Assembly: GCA_003427395.1 (NCBI GenBank)
Contig: BFEA01000847.1
Span: forward strand, 314,198-334,560
Length of the DNA: 20,363 bases
Reading direction: 5' to 3'
Origin: Chara braunii
Lineage: Eukaryota; Streptophyta; Charophyceae; Charales; Characeae
Shown: one piece after another, positions 1 through 7,402 of the stretch
Layout of the letters: each line of letters starts with the position of its first letter
Position numbering within the stretch: the first letter of the stretch is position 1
Notes under the pieces: model-generated
What the model was told of the DNA's origin: nothing
What the model saw: the letters and a program-made list of their open reading frames with translations, nothing else
Database searches by the model: none
Made by a program: the position numbers and the translations under genes

Positions 1-147
1 TGGTCAGTGGTTGAGCGGATCCCCTTCTCGTAGTACTGGCCGTGCATAAGGGAGAACAAAAGAGAAGAGGGGAAGGGAAAAAGAAAAGAAAAGAAGAGGG
101 AAAAAAAAAAAAAAACACCCCAGCTTGGAGTACCGGTGTCGGCGCGA

Positions 148-165
148 ATACCCTTACAAGGGTAT
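148..165. repeat. Perfect 8-bp hairpin
   Basis: ATACCCTT at 148-155 and AAGGGTAT at 158-165 are perfect inverted copies with a 2-base spacer. No T-run follows, so nothing marks it as a terminator. It lies in a GC-rich stretch with several other short hairpins. Confidence 0.6.
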
Positions 166-338
166 CCGCCCTGTTTTATGCAAGTGGCAGAAAATGGTTT
201 TGATATAAAGGTTAAGTATACCTTGCTAGGCGCGGCGGTGTTTGTGATTACGGTGACTGGACGGTCGACTAGAGTAAAGAGTGCAGGGGCGCGCAGGTTT
301 AAGGCGCACGTGATTCATCCCTTGATGTTGATTACAAA

Positions 339-356
339 ACCGGCATGGGCGCCGGT
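339..356. repeat. Short GC hairpin
   Basis: ACCGGC (339-344) and GCCGGT (351-356) form a perfect 6-bp stem with a 6-base loop. A U-rich stretch follows on the plus strand from about 360. No adjacent gene is recognised, so no role is assigned. Confidence 0.45.
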
Positions 357-1820
357 CTGTTTATTTTTATTGTTATCCTTAAGTTTTATTTTTGGTTACT
401 CTTGACTAATACTAGGATATAGGGGATATTTTTTTTCGATGGCTGCGTTTGACCGAGTCGAGCGGGCGTGCGGAGAACGACGCCGACGGCGGCATCGGCA
501 ACGACGGCGCGACTTCGTGCGATGAGCAGGGTGTCGTAGGATGGCGCGCGGGGCAATTATGGCACGATATAAGCCAGCCGGCGCGGGCATTGGGAGCCGC
601 GCAGCCGATTTGTTGGCCCAAAGCGCCGCACCGCACTGTCTTGTATGGTACTCTGTGGGCGCTGGTATCAGGCTTGGGCATAGCCCTATAGGTGATGACA
701 GCGGACTGTTACTATGGTGGTTCGGGGATCGAGGCCAGAGGGCGTCGGCGTGGCGGCAGTGGAGTAGCGTGGAGCGAAAGCCTGAGGGGTTAAGGGCCCT
801 GTGGGGCTATCCCCCTCGGTTTTGCTTATGGGCGTGGCGGGGGGCCCAATCCACGGGGTTGGCAAGGTGCCAGCAGCCCCGCGGTTCCCCGACGGTACTT
901 TTATAATTTTCCCTTTTATTTATTGATTCTTGGTCACTTCGCAGGACGCGAGACTGCGGTAGGAGCGCATGGGGGGGTGTTGTACTTGCGGGTCCCCCTG
1001 AAGTGCAATGTCGAACTGTTTGCGTAGCTATGCCTGAGCCACGCCCGACGCCGTTTTGACTGGGACGCGGTGCCGTGAGCCTAGCTCGGTGGGTACACCC
1101 CTGAACCGTTGAAATGCAGACCAGGGCGGACCCGGTACGGATTCGGGCCGGGTACATGCTTGGAGAGGAAAAGCGTAAAGGGGTGAGGAGAAGGCCGGGT
1201 GGCCTTGGGAACTATCGTGGGGTATTGCCCCGACCAGGACCCCACCAGGAAGGTCCGCGTGATCAGCCACAGAGGGGTGGCGCNCGCAGCAAGAAAACCC
1301 GGGGTAGAACCCGGATAGGAACCGGGGTAAGTGCGTGCAAAGGAAGGGGAGAGGCCGAGTGNCTTCTGGTGGCGCCGCGGGGCATGTCGCTCCGGGCGAG
1401 TCATTCGGGGGAAGAACGGTAGCATGGGCCCGCGCAAGGACAACACGTATATATGGAGAAAGGCCCGATGGCCGAGCGTTTTGCTNGTCATTCGACAGCC
1501 TGTCGGAGTGCGCCACTCGAAGAGGCCGATGTTGACGCTAACATCAGCCAAACAGGAGGTAGCGGAGCTACGGCGCGGTGGGGGCAGGGGCTGACGAGTC
1601 GAGGCGCAGTGAGCCAGGGAGAGTGGCGGAGAGCGCAACAGGCAGCGCGGCTGGCCGGGCAGGATTGCGCGGGGTACAGGCAGGCGGACAGGGCGATGAA
1701 GTGGGGAGAAACGACGGGCCGGACGTTGCAGCGCAAGGAGGGCGGATAAACCCGGACGGGATTCGGCGCCGGGTGCATACAGATGGAAGGAGGGGTGACT
1801 ATGGCGGAAGGCTGAGCTCA

Positions 1821-2545
1821 TAACTCGCCTATTCCGCACTCATTTTAGGCGGGGAAAGGTGCTCGGTGAGGGTTTTCGGGGCGGGCGACCCCGAATATGT
1901 GGTTAGATTGGGAANATAAGTAGTAGATCGCGAAGTTAGTAGAGAAGAGCTTGCGTGAGGAGCTATGGCGGGGAGGGGTAAAAAGTTATAGTATGCTCGT
2001 TTCGTAACGGAAACGAGCAGGGAAAGATGTTGGGTAGGGATTTCAGAACATGGCGAACTAGATTATGAACTCAGGTTTAGAGAAAAATTACTGTAGAAAG
2101 AGTTAGTGAAGAAAAGAACTACGCGGAAGAGATGGAGAAATGGATATGGAAGAAGCTGAAAACTAGTACATCTCGGTCGGGTTTCGACCGATTTTCGGGA
2201 AATAAAACTCCTCGGTGAGGTTTTGGGGGCTTAAGATTTTGAATATGTGATTAGAATAGGATGAAGGTTAGTGAGTTAGGAGTTAGGAGAAGAAAGTCGT
2301 GCGCTAGATCGGGAACGAGGTGGAGCGAAGCGGGAGTTTGAAGTACTATAACTCGCTTATCTCCCAACGGGAACAGACGTGGGAGGGTTCGTCCCGGAGG
2401 GCTTAGGCCGGGGCGACCTCGTATATGAGGCCGGTTTACGGAGAGAGTTAGAAGGAGTAGAGAGGATGGAGAGAACTGGTGCGCAAGCTACAAGGGAGTA
2501 GCGGGTTAACTACGAAATGAACCTACCCTTATGGTAAGGGCAGAT
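1821..2545. repeat. Diverged ~175-bp tandem repeats, each headed by a hairpin
   Basis: Blocks begin near 1821, 1989, 2165, 2343 and 2519, a spacing of 168-178 bp. Most start with a variant of 'TATAACTCG' followed at once by a hairpin: CGCCTA/TAGGCG, GCTCGTTTC/GAAACGAGC, CGGTCG/CGACCG, CTCCCA/TGGGAG and CCCTTA/TAAGGG. Blocks 1 and 3 then share 'CTCGGTGAGG', a TTTT-GGGG stretch and 'GAATATGTG.TTAGA'. Block 4 has a weaker counterpart. Purine-rich sequence with TAGTGAG/TAGAAGAG words fills the rest. The similarity is visible but low. No ORF spans the blocks. Confidence 0.5.
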
Positions 2546-2773
2546 CCATCCAATTATGCGCACCCTATCGATGGAAGTAGCGTGGGGCCGGCCGTGGGAT
2601 TGGAGTTTGCAGGGTGGCTATGACTCGGAGAGGTGGGAAGGTTGCGTGTTGCATGGGCGAACGAGCGCGGGAGCGAGCACCTACTGGGACGCAGCGATCG
2701 AACGACGAATCTACCCGTGATGTAGCGGGAGATTCATCCCTGCTCTTGCGCATTCAGAAGTAAGGAGGAGGGT
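2546..2773. other. Spacer before the Arg/Gly-rich ORF
   Basis: No supported gene. The frame of the following ORF is open back to 2726, just after a TAG at 2723-2725, but contains no ATG. The stretch ends in the purine-rich 18-bp site described separately. Confidence 0.4.
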
Positions 2774-2776
2774 GTG
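2759..2776 (+). repeat. 18-bp purine-rich direct repeat, copy 1
   Basis: The 18 bases AGTAAGGAGGAGGGTGTG occur here and again, identically, at 4457-4474. A purine tract running into TGTG is the arrangement of a polypurine tract next to the start of an LTR. No reverse transcriptase, integrase or primer-binding site was recognised between or around the copies, so this reading is only a possibility. Confidence 0.6.
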
Positions 2777-3358
2777 ACGGAAGAAAAGGGGAAGCTTGGA
2801 CCTCCCAAGTTGACAAAGGCGCAGCGGAAGGCAAGGAACCTCGCTCAGGGCAGTCAAGGCACCGGAAAGGGGCAGAGTTCGCGGCAGGTAGCAATTACCC
2901 CGCGAAAGTTGGAAAGTGAGGCAGGACCAAGGGGGCCTCCTCCGATCGAGCAGGCTTTGCCTGGGCAGTGGGCGCCATGTAACCAAATGAGCTTGTGGCC
3001 AGCATATAATCCTTATATGCCCTGGGCGCAAAGTAATTATATGAGCCCTTTGACGAACATGATGCCCCATGGACGCCCGCCAGTCCAAATCCAACCTGTC
3101 GGACCGTTGTGGCCACCAATACAGCAAGTTTTGCAGGGCAGTATAATAGGTGGAAGGGGCCATAGGCAGGAAGTTGGAAGAGGACGTGGAGATGGCGGGC
3201 GTGGCAACACGGGCCGTAGAAATGGCGGGCGTCGCAACACGGGCCGTGGAGATGGTGGACGCGGCAATAGAGGTCGTGGGAATGACAGGCAAGGCGCCGA
3301 GGGTCGCGATGGGAGCCAGCGAAACCATAAGTACGGCTCAAAGAAAAAAGGGGCATGA
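2774..3358 (+). CDS. Possible Arg/Gly-rich (RGG-type) low-complexity protein, 5' end uncertain
   Basis: This open frame of 194 codons begins at a GTG. In-frame sequence extends upstream only to 2726 without an ATG, and the first in-frame ATG is codon 72. A eukaryotic start would therefore need an upstream exon or a start lost by mutation. The first 70 codons are Lys/Arg/Gln-rich, codons about 72-125 are rich in Pro, Met, Trp and Tyr, and codons about 130-194 are a basic Gly/Arg/Asn tail made of 10-residue repeats like GDGGRGNTGR. Such tails bind RNA in known RGG-box proteins and in some retroelement structural proteins. No zinc knuckle is seen. The frame is more protein-like than the antisense frame (2711-3328), but codon bias from GC content could produce both. 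Function is not assigned. Confidence 0.35.
   Translation: MTEEKGKLGPPKLTKAQRKARNLAQGSQGTGKGQSSRQVAITPRKLESEAGPRGPPPIEQALPGQWAPCNQMSLWPAYNPYMPWAQSNYMSPLTNMMPHGRPPVQIQPVGPLWPPIQQVLQGSIIGGRGHRQEVGRGRGDGGRGNTGRRNGGRRNTGRGDGGRGNRGRGNDRQGAEGRDGSQRNHKYGSKKKGA
3186..3305 (+). repeat. 30-bp minisatellite coding Gly/Arg repeats
   Basis: Four units of 30 bp start at 3186, 3216, 3246 and 3276. The first three are clear and share the frame GTGGAGATGG-CGGGCGTGGC with a few substitutions; the fourth is weak. Each unit encodes ten residues of the basic tail of the surrounding ORF, so unit number changes keep the frame. Confidence 0.75.
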
Positions 3359-3806
3359 TGGTGCCGGATGAGATGACCACTGGGGTGAGCCAGGTGATTG
3401 AGAGCGCGGAGAGGGTAGATGAGATGACTAGGGCAGAGAAAGTATAGTGGGATGTAATAGGAATTCTCCCTAACCCCTGGGTGGGGAAGTTTCTGTCAAT
3501 CGCCTGCTTTAGAACCTTGGATTCGTTGTTGGTAAAAATCTAACTGTATGTGTACTGATCTGGGAATTGAAGTGGTAGGCTAACCATTGCGTAACCCTCA
3601 CCCCGTGCTAATTGGTAAAGGTAAGCTGCATATTGTGTGAGCCACGGCAGACATATACTTTGATGTGTGTATGTGTATGGGTTAGATCCGGGGAGGGGTT
3701 TCACAATAATGGTCCGGTAAAGTAACTTAGGTTGTAGGTAGCTCAACCATATAGGTGAAACCAGGGGGCAATGAGTGAGTGAGGACAGGTTCGCCTATAC
3801 GTCAGT

Positions 3807-3877
3807 AGGAACGAGGTTCCTGTACATAGAGATCGAGCTAGATGTGTGCATATCTAGGTGTAGTCACGACTAGCTCG
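3807..3877. repeat. Two adjacent hairpins
   Basis: AGGAAC (3807-3812) pairs with GTTCCT (3816-3821) across a 3-base loop. CGAGCTAG (3834-3841) pairs with CTAGCTCG (3870-3877) across 28 bases that include a smaller TAGATGTG...ATCTAGG partial pairing. All pairs in both listed stems are perfect. Confidence 0.5.
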
Positions 3878-3910
3878 TCCATCTGTACGTAAGGTGGAGG
3901 TAAGTTGTGC

Positions 3911-3947
3911 CTCGCGTAGGCCCTATCTTTTCGTAGGGGCTCGCGAG
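3911..3947. repeat. Two-tier hairpin
   Basis: Outer stem CTCGCG (3911-3916) with CGCGAG (3942-3947), and inner stem CCCTA (3921-3925) with TAGGG (3934-3938), around a pyrimidine-rich loop. The nested pairing suggests a folded RNA or DNA element, but no family was recognised. Confidence 0.45.
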
Positions 3948-4087
3948 AGGTATGGCTGGCGCACTCGGCCGGAGCGGCCTAAGGAAGCTCCATTTGTGTG
4001 TTCACGGCAAGGTTGGTCCAACTCCTGCGTGACGCGGCCGAGAGGGCCCCGCGCTGCCGCGTGCGGTGCCGGACCGATGCACTCGAC

Positions 4088-4114
4088 ACCGGTCCCTTGC
4101 ATTAGAGGACCGGT
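4088..4114. repeat. Perfect 8-bp GC-rich hairpin
   Basis: ACCGGTCC (4088-4095) and GGACCGGT (4107-4114) are perfect inverted copies with an 11-base loop. An AT-rich TTTATTTTTT stretch follows at about 4127-4136, so a terminator-like fold is conceivable, but no upstream gene supports that. Confidence 0.5.
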
Positions 4115-4179
4115 CTCCCACTGCATCTTTATTTTTTACCAATTGCATCAACATGAGACAAAGAGGTTCGGTGGATTGA

Positions 4180-4455
4180 AAAAGAAAAGGTTCGGAGGGG
4201 TGTTTCGGAAGGTACAAGTGGTTTAAGAACACCTTTGACAACCTGCTCCCGCTTCATATACTGGTCTCACAAAATTCAAGATGTCAAACTGCAACCCCTT
4301 TCCTATTTCCACTGAAAGTTGGTGAGCCGTCTCCACTGACGTTATCTGGTTGCTCATATGTAGAACAAATAGGACATACTTTTAGTAATCTGAGCGTTGT
4401 GCGTAGCTTTACAGTTGCTGACACCTACAGCAACAACACCTGGTTGGTGCAATAG
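4180..4455 (+). CDS. Short open frame without ATG, possible 3' end of a broken ORF
   Basis: Forward frame 1 is open for 91 codons between a TGA at 4177-4179 and TAG TAG TAA at 4453-4461. It has no ATG inside. The inferred peptide has mixed composition (for example HILVSQNS, VVRSFTVADTYSNN), unlike the low-complexity frames elsewhere in this arm. It ends immediately before the second 18-bp purine-rich site, where the end of a retroelement polyprotein would be expected. That is an inference from position only; no domain was recognised. Confidence 0.22.
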   Translation, partial: KRKGSEGCFGRYKWFKNTFDNLLPLHILVSQNSRCQTATPFLFPLKVGEPSPLTLSGCSYVEQIGHTFSNLSVVRSFTVADTYSNNTWLVQ

Positions 4456-4456
4456 T

Positions 4457-4474
4457 AGTAAGGAGGAGGGTGTG
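4457..4474 (+). repeat. 18-bp purine-rich direct repeat, copy 2
   Basis: Identical to 2759-2776. From 4471 the sequence reads TGTGTCGTAC and within about 30 bases the composition turns from GC-rich to strongly AT-rich. If the purine run is a polypurine tract, an LTR would begin here and would be cut short by the AT-rich region. Confidence 0.55.
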
Positions 4475-5528
4475 TCGTACAGAGTTATCTCGTTAGAGAG
4501 TTATTTCATTTTAATAAAATTTCGACATTAATTAGATTACCAACAATTCAAGTTTTTTTATAGTTCAGTCATTTGAGAATGTTAAAATAGTGTATTATAT
4601 AAAAATAGAAAAAATATTAGATTAGTAAAGGACATTTCATTAAAAACTATTATATATTGTATACAAAAATACAGTAATTTTTTTTGAAAAAACTAATGGA
4701 TTTTGTTAAGCATATTAGAACATTCTGTTTCAATATTTACAAATTTTACATAATTTTTTCAAATATAATAATTTGTAATTAATGTTAATACCTACATCTT
4801 GTATATTTTTTGTCATTTCTTATTCATATTCTTTTTTAATTTATCCTTTTTTTTTTCTTTTTTTTTTTTTTAAATCAAACATGTCATTTTTTTTCCTCTT
4901 TGCAATTCAATATTATTTTTAATTGAAATTGTACATCTTATACATTTGGTTTTTTTTTGTATTTATATTGTCTTGCAATTTTTTTCTTTTCCCCTATTTG
5001 ATTAAAAAAAAAAAAAAACTTATTTTTCCCTTTTCCTTGTTGCAATTAAAAAATGTTGTCAATTCGTTGTTTTTATCTAATGATTTTTTTTATATTTTTT
5101 CAATTTCACTTAAAAAAAAAAAATTATATTTTTTAATGATTTTTATATATTGTTTGCTTCGAATTGTTTTTTTGTTTCTTTCTTATAGGATTTTCATTCA
5201 AAGAAAACTAAGAAAACTTAAAAAAAAAAATTCCTAAAAACTATAAATATATATTAATAAAATAATATAAGATCTCATTTTTTCTTCTACTTTTTCAATT
5301 TCACTTAAAAAAACACATTCATCTTTTTGAATGATTTTTATATATTGTTTGCTTTGAATTGTTTTTTGGTTTTTTTTTTGCAGGATTTTTATTCAAAGAA
5401 AACTAAAAAAACTAAAAAAAAATCAAATTTTATCTAGTTTCGTTATCTCCATATAATTTTCGTCATTATATAATAGTTACTACAATTTTTCTTTTCTTTT
5501 ACTCGTATTTTATTATATATATAACAAA
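4475..5528. other. AT-rich stretch without a gene
   Basis: Long T and A runs dominate and no coding frame is credible; the ORF at about 4923-5237 is a T/A-run artefact. The region holds a direct duplication with two intron-acceptor-like sites (separate entry) just upstream of the first plausible start codon of the Helitron gene at 5529. It may be 5' sequence or a leader intron of that gene. Confidence 0.5.
5101..5420 (+). repeat. Direct duplication (offset 195 bp), each copy ending in an acceptor-like site
   Basis: CAATTTCACTTAAAAAAA occurs at 5101 and 5296. Both copies continue through AATGATTTTTATATATTG and TTGCTT(C/T)GAATTGTTTTTT to a T-rich tract. Copy 1 ends that tract in TTATAG (at 5188) and copy 2 in TTTGCAG (5381-5383), both followed by GATTTT(C/T)ATTCAAAGAAAAC. 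Polypyrimidine plus AG fits a spliceosomal 3' acceptor. A strong donor was not identified. Confidence 0.6.
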
Positions 5529-6640
5529 ATGTCATCACCCTGTTCAGAAAACTATAAACTTTATAAAAAAGGCAAAAACCAGAAGAAACTACAGAAAAAA
5601 GAGAAACGAGATAAGCAAAACAACGTGCAACAGCTCGTTTACGTAAACTTAATAAAAGCGAAAAAACTTATAAAAAACGCTTTGCAAACTATGTTGCTTG
5701 ACACAAACAAGCAAGATTAAAAAAATAAAATATTAACAATTCACTTCATAAACAAAATGATATTCAAAACACCGAAAAATAAAATTCAAAAAAACAAAAT
5801 ATATTATTACAAGAACAAAACCTCGACAATTCAATATTACCAAATACTAATTTGTTTAATTTATTTTATCTCAAACATGATATACTCAATAATAAGGACA
5901 TAAAAATAAATGAAATTCCCAAAAAATAAAAAACAGCAGAAGAACGAGAAATGCAATTAGCAAAACGACGTGTTGCAGCTAGTTTACATAAACTTTATGA
6001 AAGTGAAGAAACTCGTAAAAAAAGGTTTAGCATACCCTGTTGCTTGGCGAAGACAAGCAAAATAAAAAAACAAAATATTAACTTTTCAATATCACAAAAT
6101 AGTACTTCATTAGAATCTTTCACTGAAAAAAATCAGATTAATAATGACGAAAACCCAAATTTAAATAAAAAAGATATACTATTACAAAAATAACATAATA
6201 TATTATCGCATAATTTACAAAATAAACCTATACGTATCAAACAATTAGCTCATCAAAAGAAATTTTAACACACTCATATAATAAAAACAAACATAATGCC
6301 AAATACAAAATCATCAAATACAATATTATTAAATGATACTTCAAATATATGTGATACAAATAAAACTTTGAATAAATCAATCAAACATATATGTTTAAAA
6401 TTTTTTGCACGAAGACAATCAAATATATCATTATCAAGTAATACTACTAATATGTCCAAGACACATGAAAATATAAATAAACCAATCAAACACATACGTT
6501 TGAAAATGCTTGCACGTTCAAACAACAATCATATAAAAAATATTATCACTCCAACATTCATTTTACCAATTTCTGAATTACAAAAAGACAATCTTACGAA
6601 ACATATATCACAACAATTAAACCCTTCACAACTAGTAAGA
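5529..6640 (+). pseudogene. Helitron protein N-terminus with an internal duplication (broken)
   Basis: The ATG at 5529 opens frame 3; the homologous reading soon lies in frame 2 (from 5582). A basic segment of about 50 codons at 5582-5731 is repeated at about 5938-6084, with shared words such as AKQRA/AKRRV, LRKLN/LHKLY, VA(stop)HKQA/VAWRRQA and KK(stop)NIN/KKQNIN. Stops TGA at 5699 and TAA at 5726 in copy 1 align with TGG (6045) and CAA (6071) in copy 2. Other TAA stops lie in the spacer between the copies. A third, shorter self-similarity is IKHICLK.FARR and IKHIRLKMLAR at about 6380-6520. Arg-rich repeats of this kind are common at the start of Helitron proteins, and their function is unclear. 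The part after 6296 is Asn/Thr/Lys-rich and free of stops until 6697. Confidence 0.7.
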
Positions 6641-7402
6641 GTAACATGTTGTGTTTGTATTGAATTAGTATTGCAAATTAATATTCGTAAATCCTAAGCA
6701 AACGATTCAAATATTATAAATTGTATGCATAAATATTTACATAATCCTGAACCTTCATTACATCCCGATCTTATTAAACACTATGGTTGCAGTGATCTAT
6801 GTCCTTTACTTAAAAATATTATGCTATCTAAAAAACACATAAATATTGAAACAAATCGAAATATAAAAATGAACATATGCAAACTTGAAGAATGTAACAA
6901 TACATTGTTTAATCCACGTCGACAAACACATTTACCAAAATTTGCAATTGCAAATCACTATTTCATTGGTAGATTACCACCATCTTTACAACAAGCTTCT
7001 TAGCCTAAATTATTAATGACAAGCTTGACAAATATACATGCACAAACAAGAATCATGTGTGAAGTAATGCATCGTTCAATACGATCTCATCTACTCGTAT
7101 TCGAAGCAAACCCAGGCTCGGCTCCAATTTTACTAACTAGATCAATAACAAAAGAAAGAGTATACCGAATAATTTTAGCAGGTCCTTTCACTGATATGCA
7201 ACTTACACGAATTAAAAAACTTCATCGTATACAACATTCGATTGTCGAAAACTTACTCATGTGTTATATTAAAAATAATGATTTTTATTCCCATATAAAA
7301 TTCGACAAAACACAACTAGATAATATTCTTATTAATTATGCTATGTATATTCCAGATAATATAATTGAAAATCTTTCATCTAATACTACTTTTGCTACTT
7401 AA
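6641..7402 (+). pseudogene. DUF6570-like region of the Helitron protein (broken)
   Basis: A CCVC cysteine cluster at about 6648 is followed by LPKFAIANHYFIGRLPPSLQ (about 6932-6991), which matches the 'P-x-F-A-x-x-N-x-x-x-I-G-x-x-P-x-x-L' signature I associate with DUF6570. Downstream, LHRIQHSIVENLLMCYIKNN at about 7222 matches the usual 'L-x-W-L-x-x-N-N' helix before the Rep region. All of it is in frame 2, with stops TAA at 6695-6697, TAG at 7001-7003 and TAA at 7400-7402. DUF6570 is known as an N-terminal companion of Helitron_like_N; its activity is unknown. The assignment rests on remembered motif spacing, not on a search. Confidence 0.65.

Larger units (their letters stand above)
1..1820. 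other. GC-rich stretch without a convincing gene
   Basis: Open frames occur on both strands, but they are what GC-rich DNA gives by chance: they overlap each other antisense, are rich in Arg, Pro, Ser and Gly, and match no family I know. The best candidate is forward frame 1 from about 1114 to 1749, interrupted once by TAG at 1420. Its last part (from the ATG at 1453) has a W-R-R-A-Q-Q-A-A-R-L run that could be a structural-protein remnant. Three ambiguous bases (1284, 1362, 1486) fall in this part. The first 120 bases end in a purine-rich and poly(A) run. Confidence 0.5.
3359..4179. other. Stretch without a supported gene, with hairpins
   Basis: No ORF here looks like a protein. Forward and reverse frames at 3894-4241 overlap each other and are unrecognised. 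Several stems stand out between 3807 and 4114 and are listed separately. The sequence could be an untranslated or structured region of whatever element makes up the GC-rich arm. Confidence 0.4.

Noticed and set aside
136-405. 89-codon ORF with a hydrophobic tail
   Set aside because: Starts at GTG, crosses two hairpins, and its hydrophobic end comes from a T-rich run; no support for a gene.
1081-1839. 252-codon open frame on the minus strand
   Set aside because: Pro/Arg/Ser-rich, antisense to other open frames, contains three ambiguous codons and matches nothing; long open frames are expected in GC-rich DNA.
1821-2545. tRNA or rRNA genes among the hairpin repeats
   Set aside because: No cloverleaf, no 3' CCA-side acceptor pairing and no recognised rRNA segment; a GGGTTCGTCCC-like piece in block 4 is isolated.
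2711-3328. 205-codon minus-strand frame
   Set aside because: It is the antisense of the Gly/Arg repeat ORF; its Ala/Thr/Ser repeats are the complement of the minisatellite.
4923-5237. Hydrophobic 104-codon ORF
   Set aside because: Phe/Leu/Lys runs come from T and A homopolymers.
5101-5420. Helitron 5' terminus in the duplicated block
   Set aside because: A TC start cannot be told from background in T-rich DNA and no subterminal inverted repeat was found.
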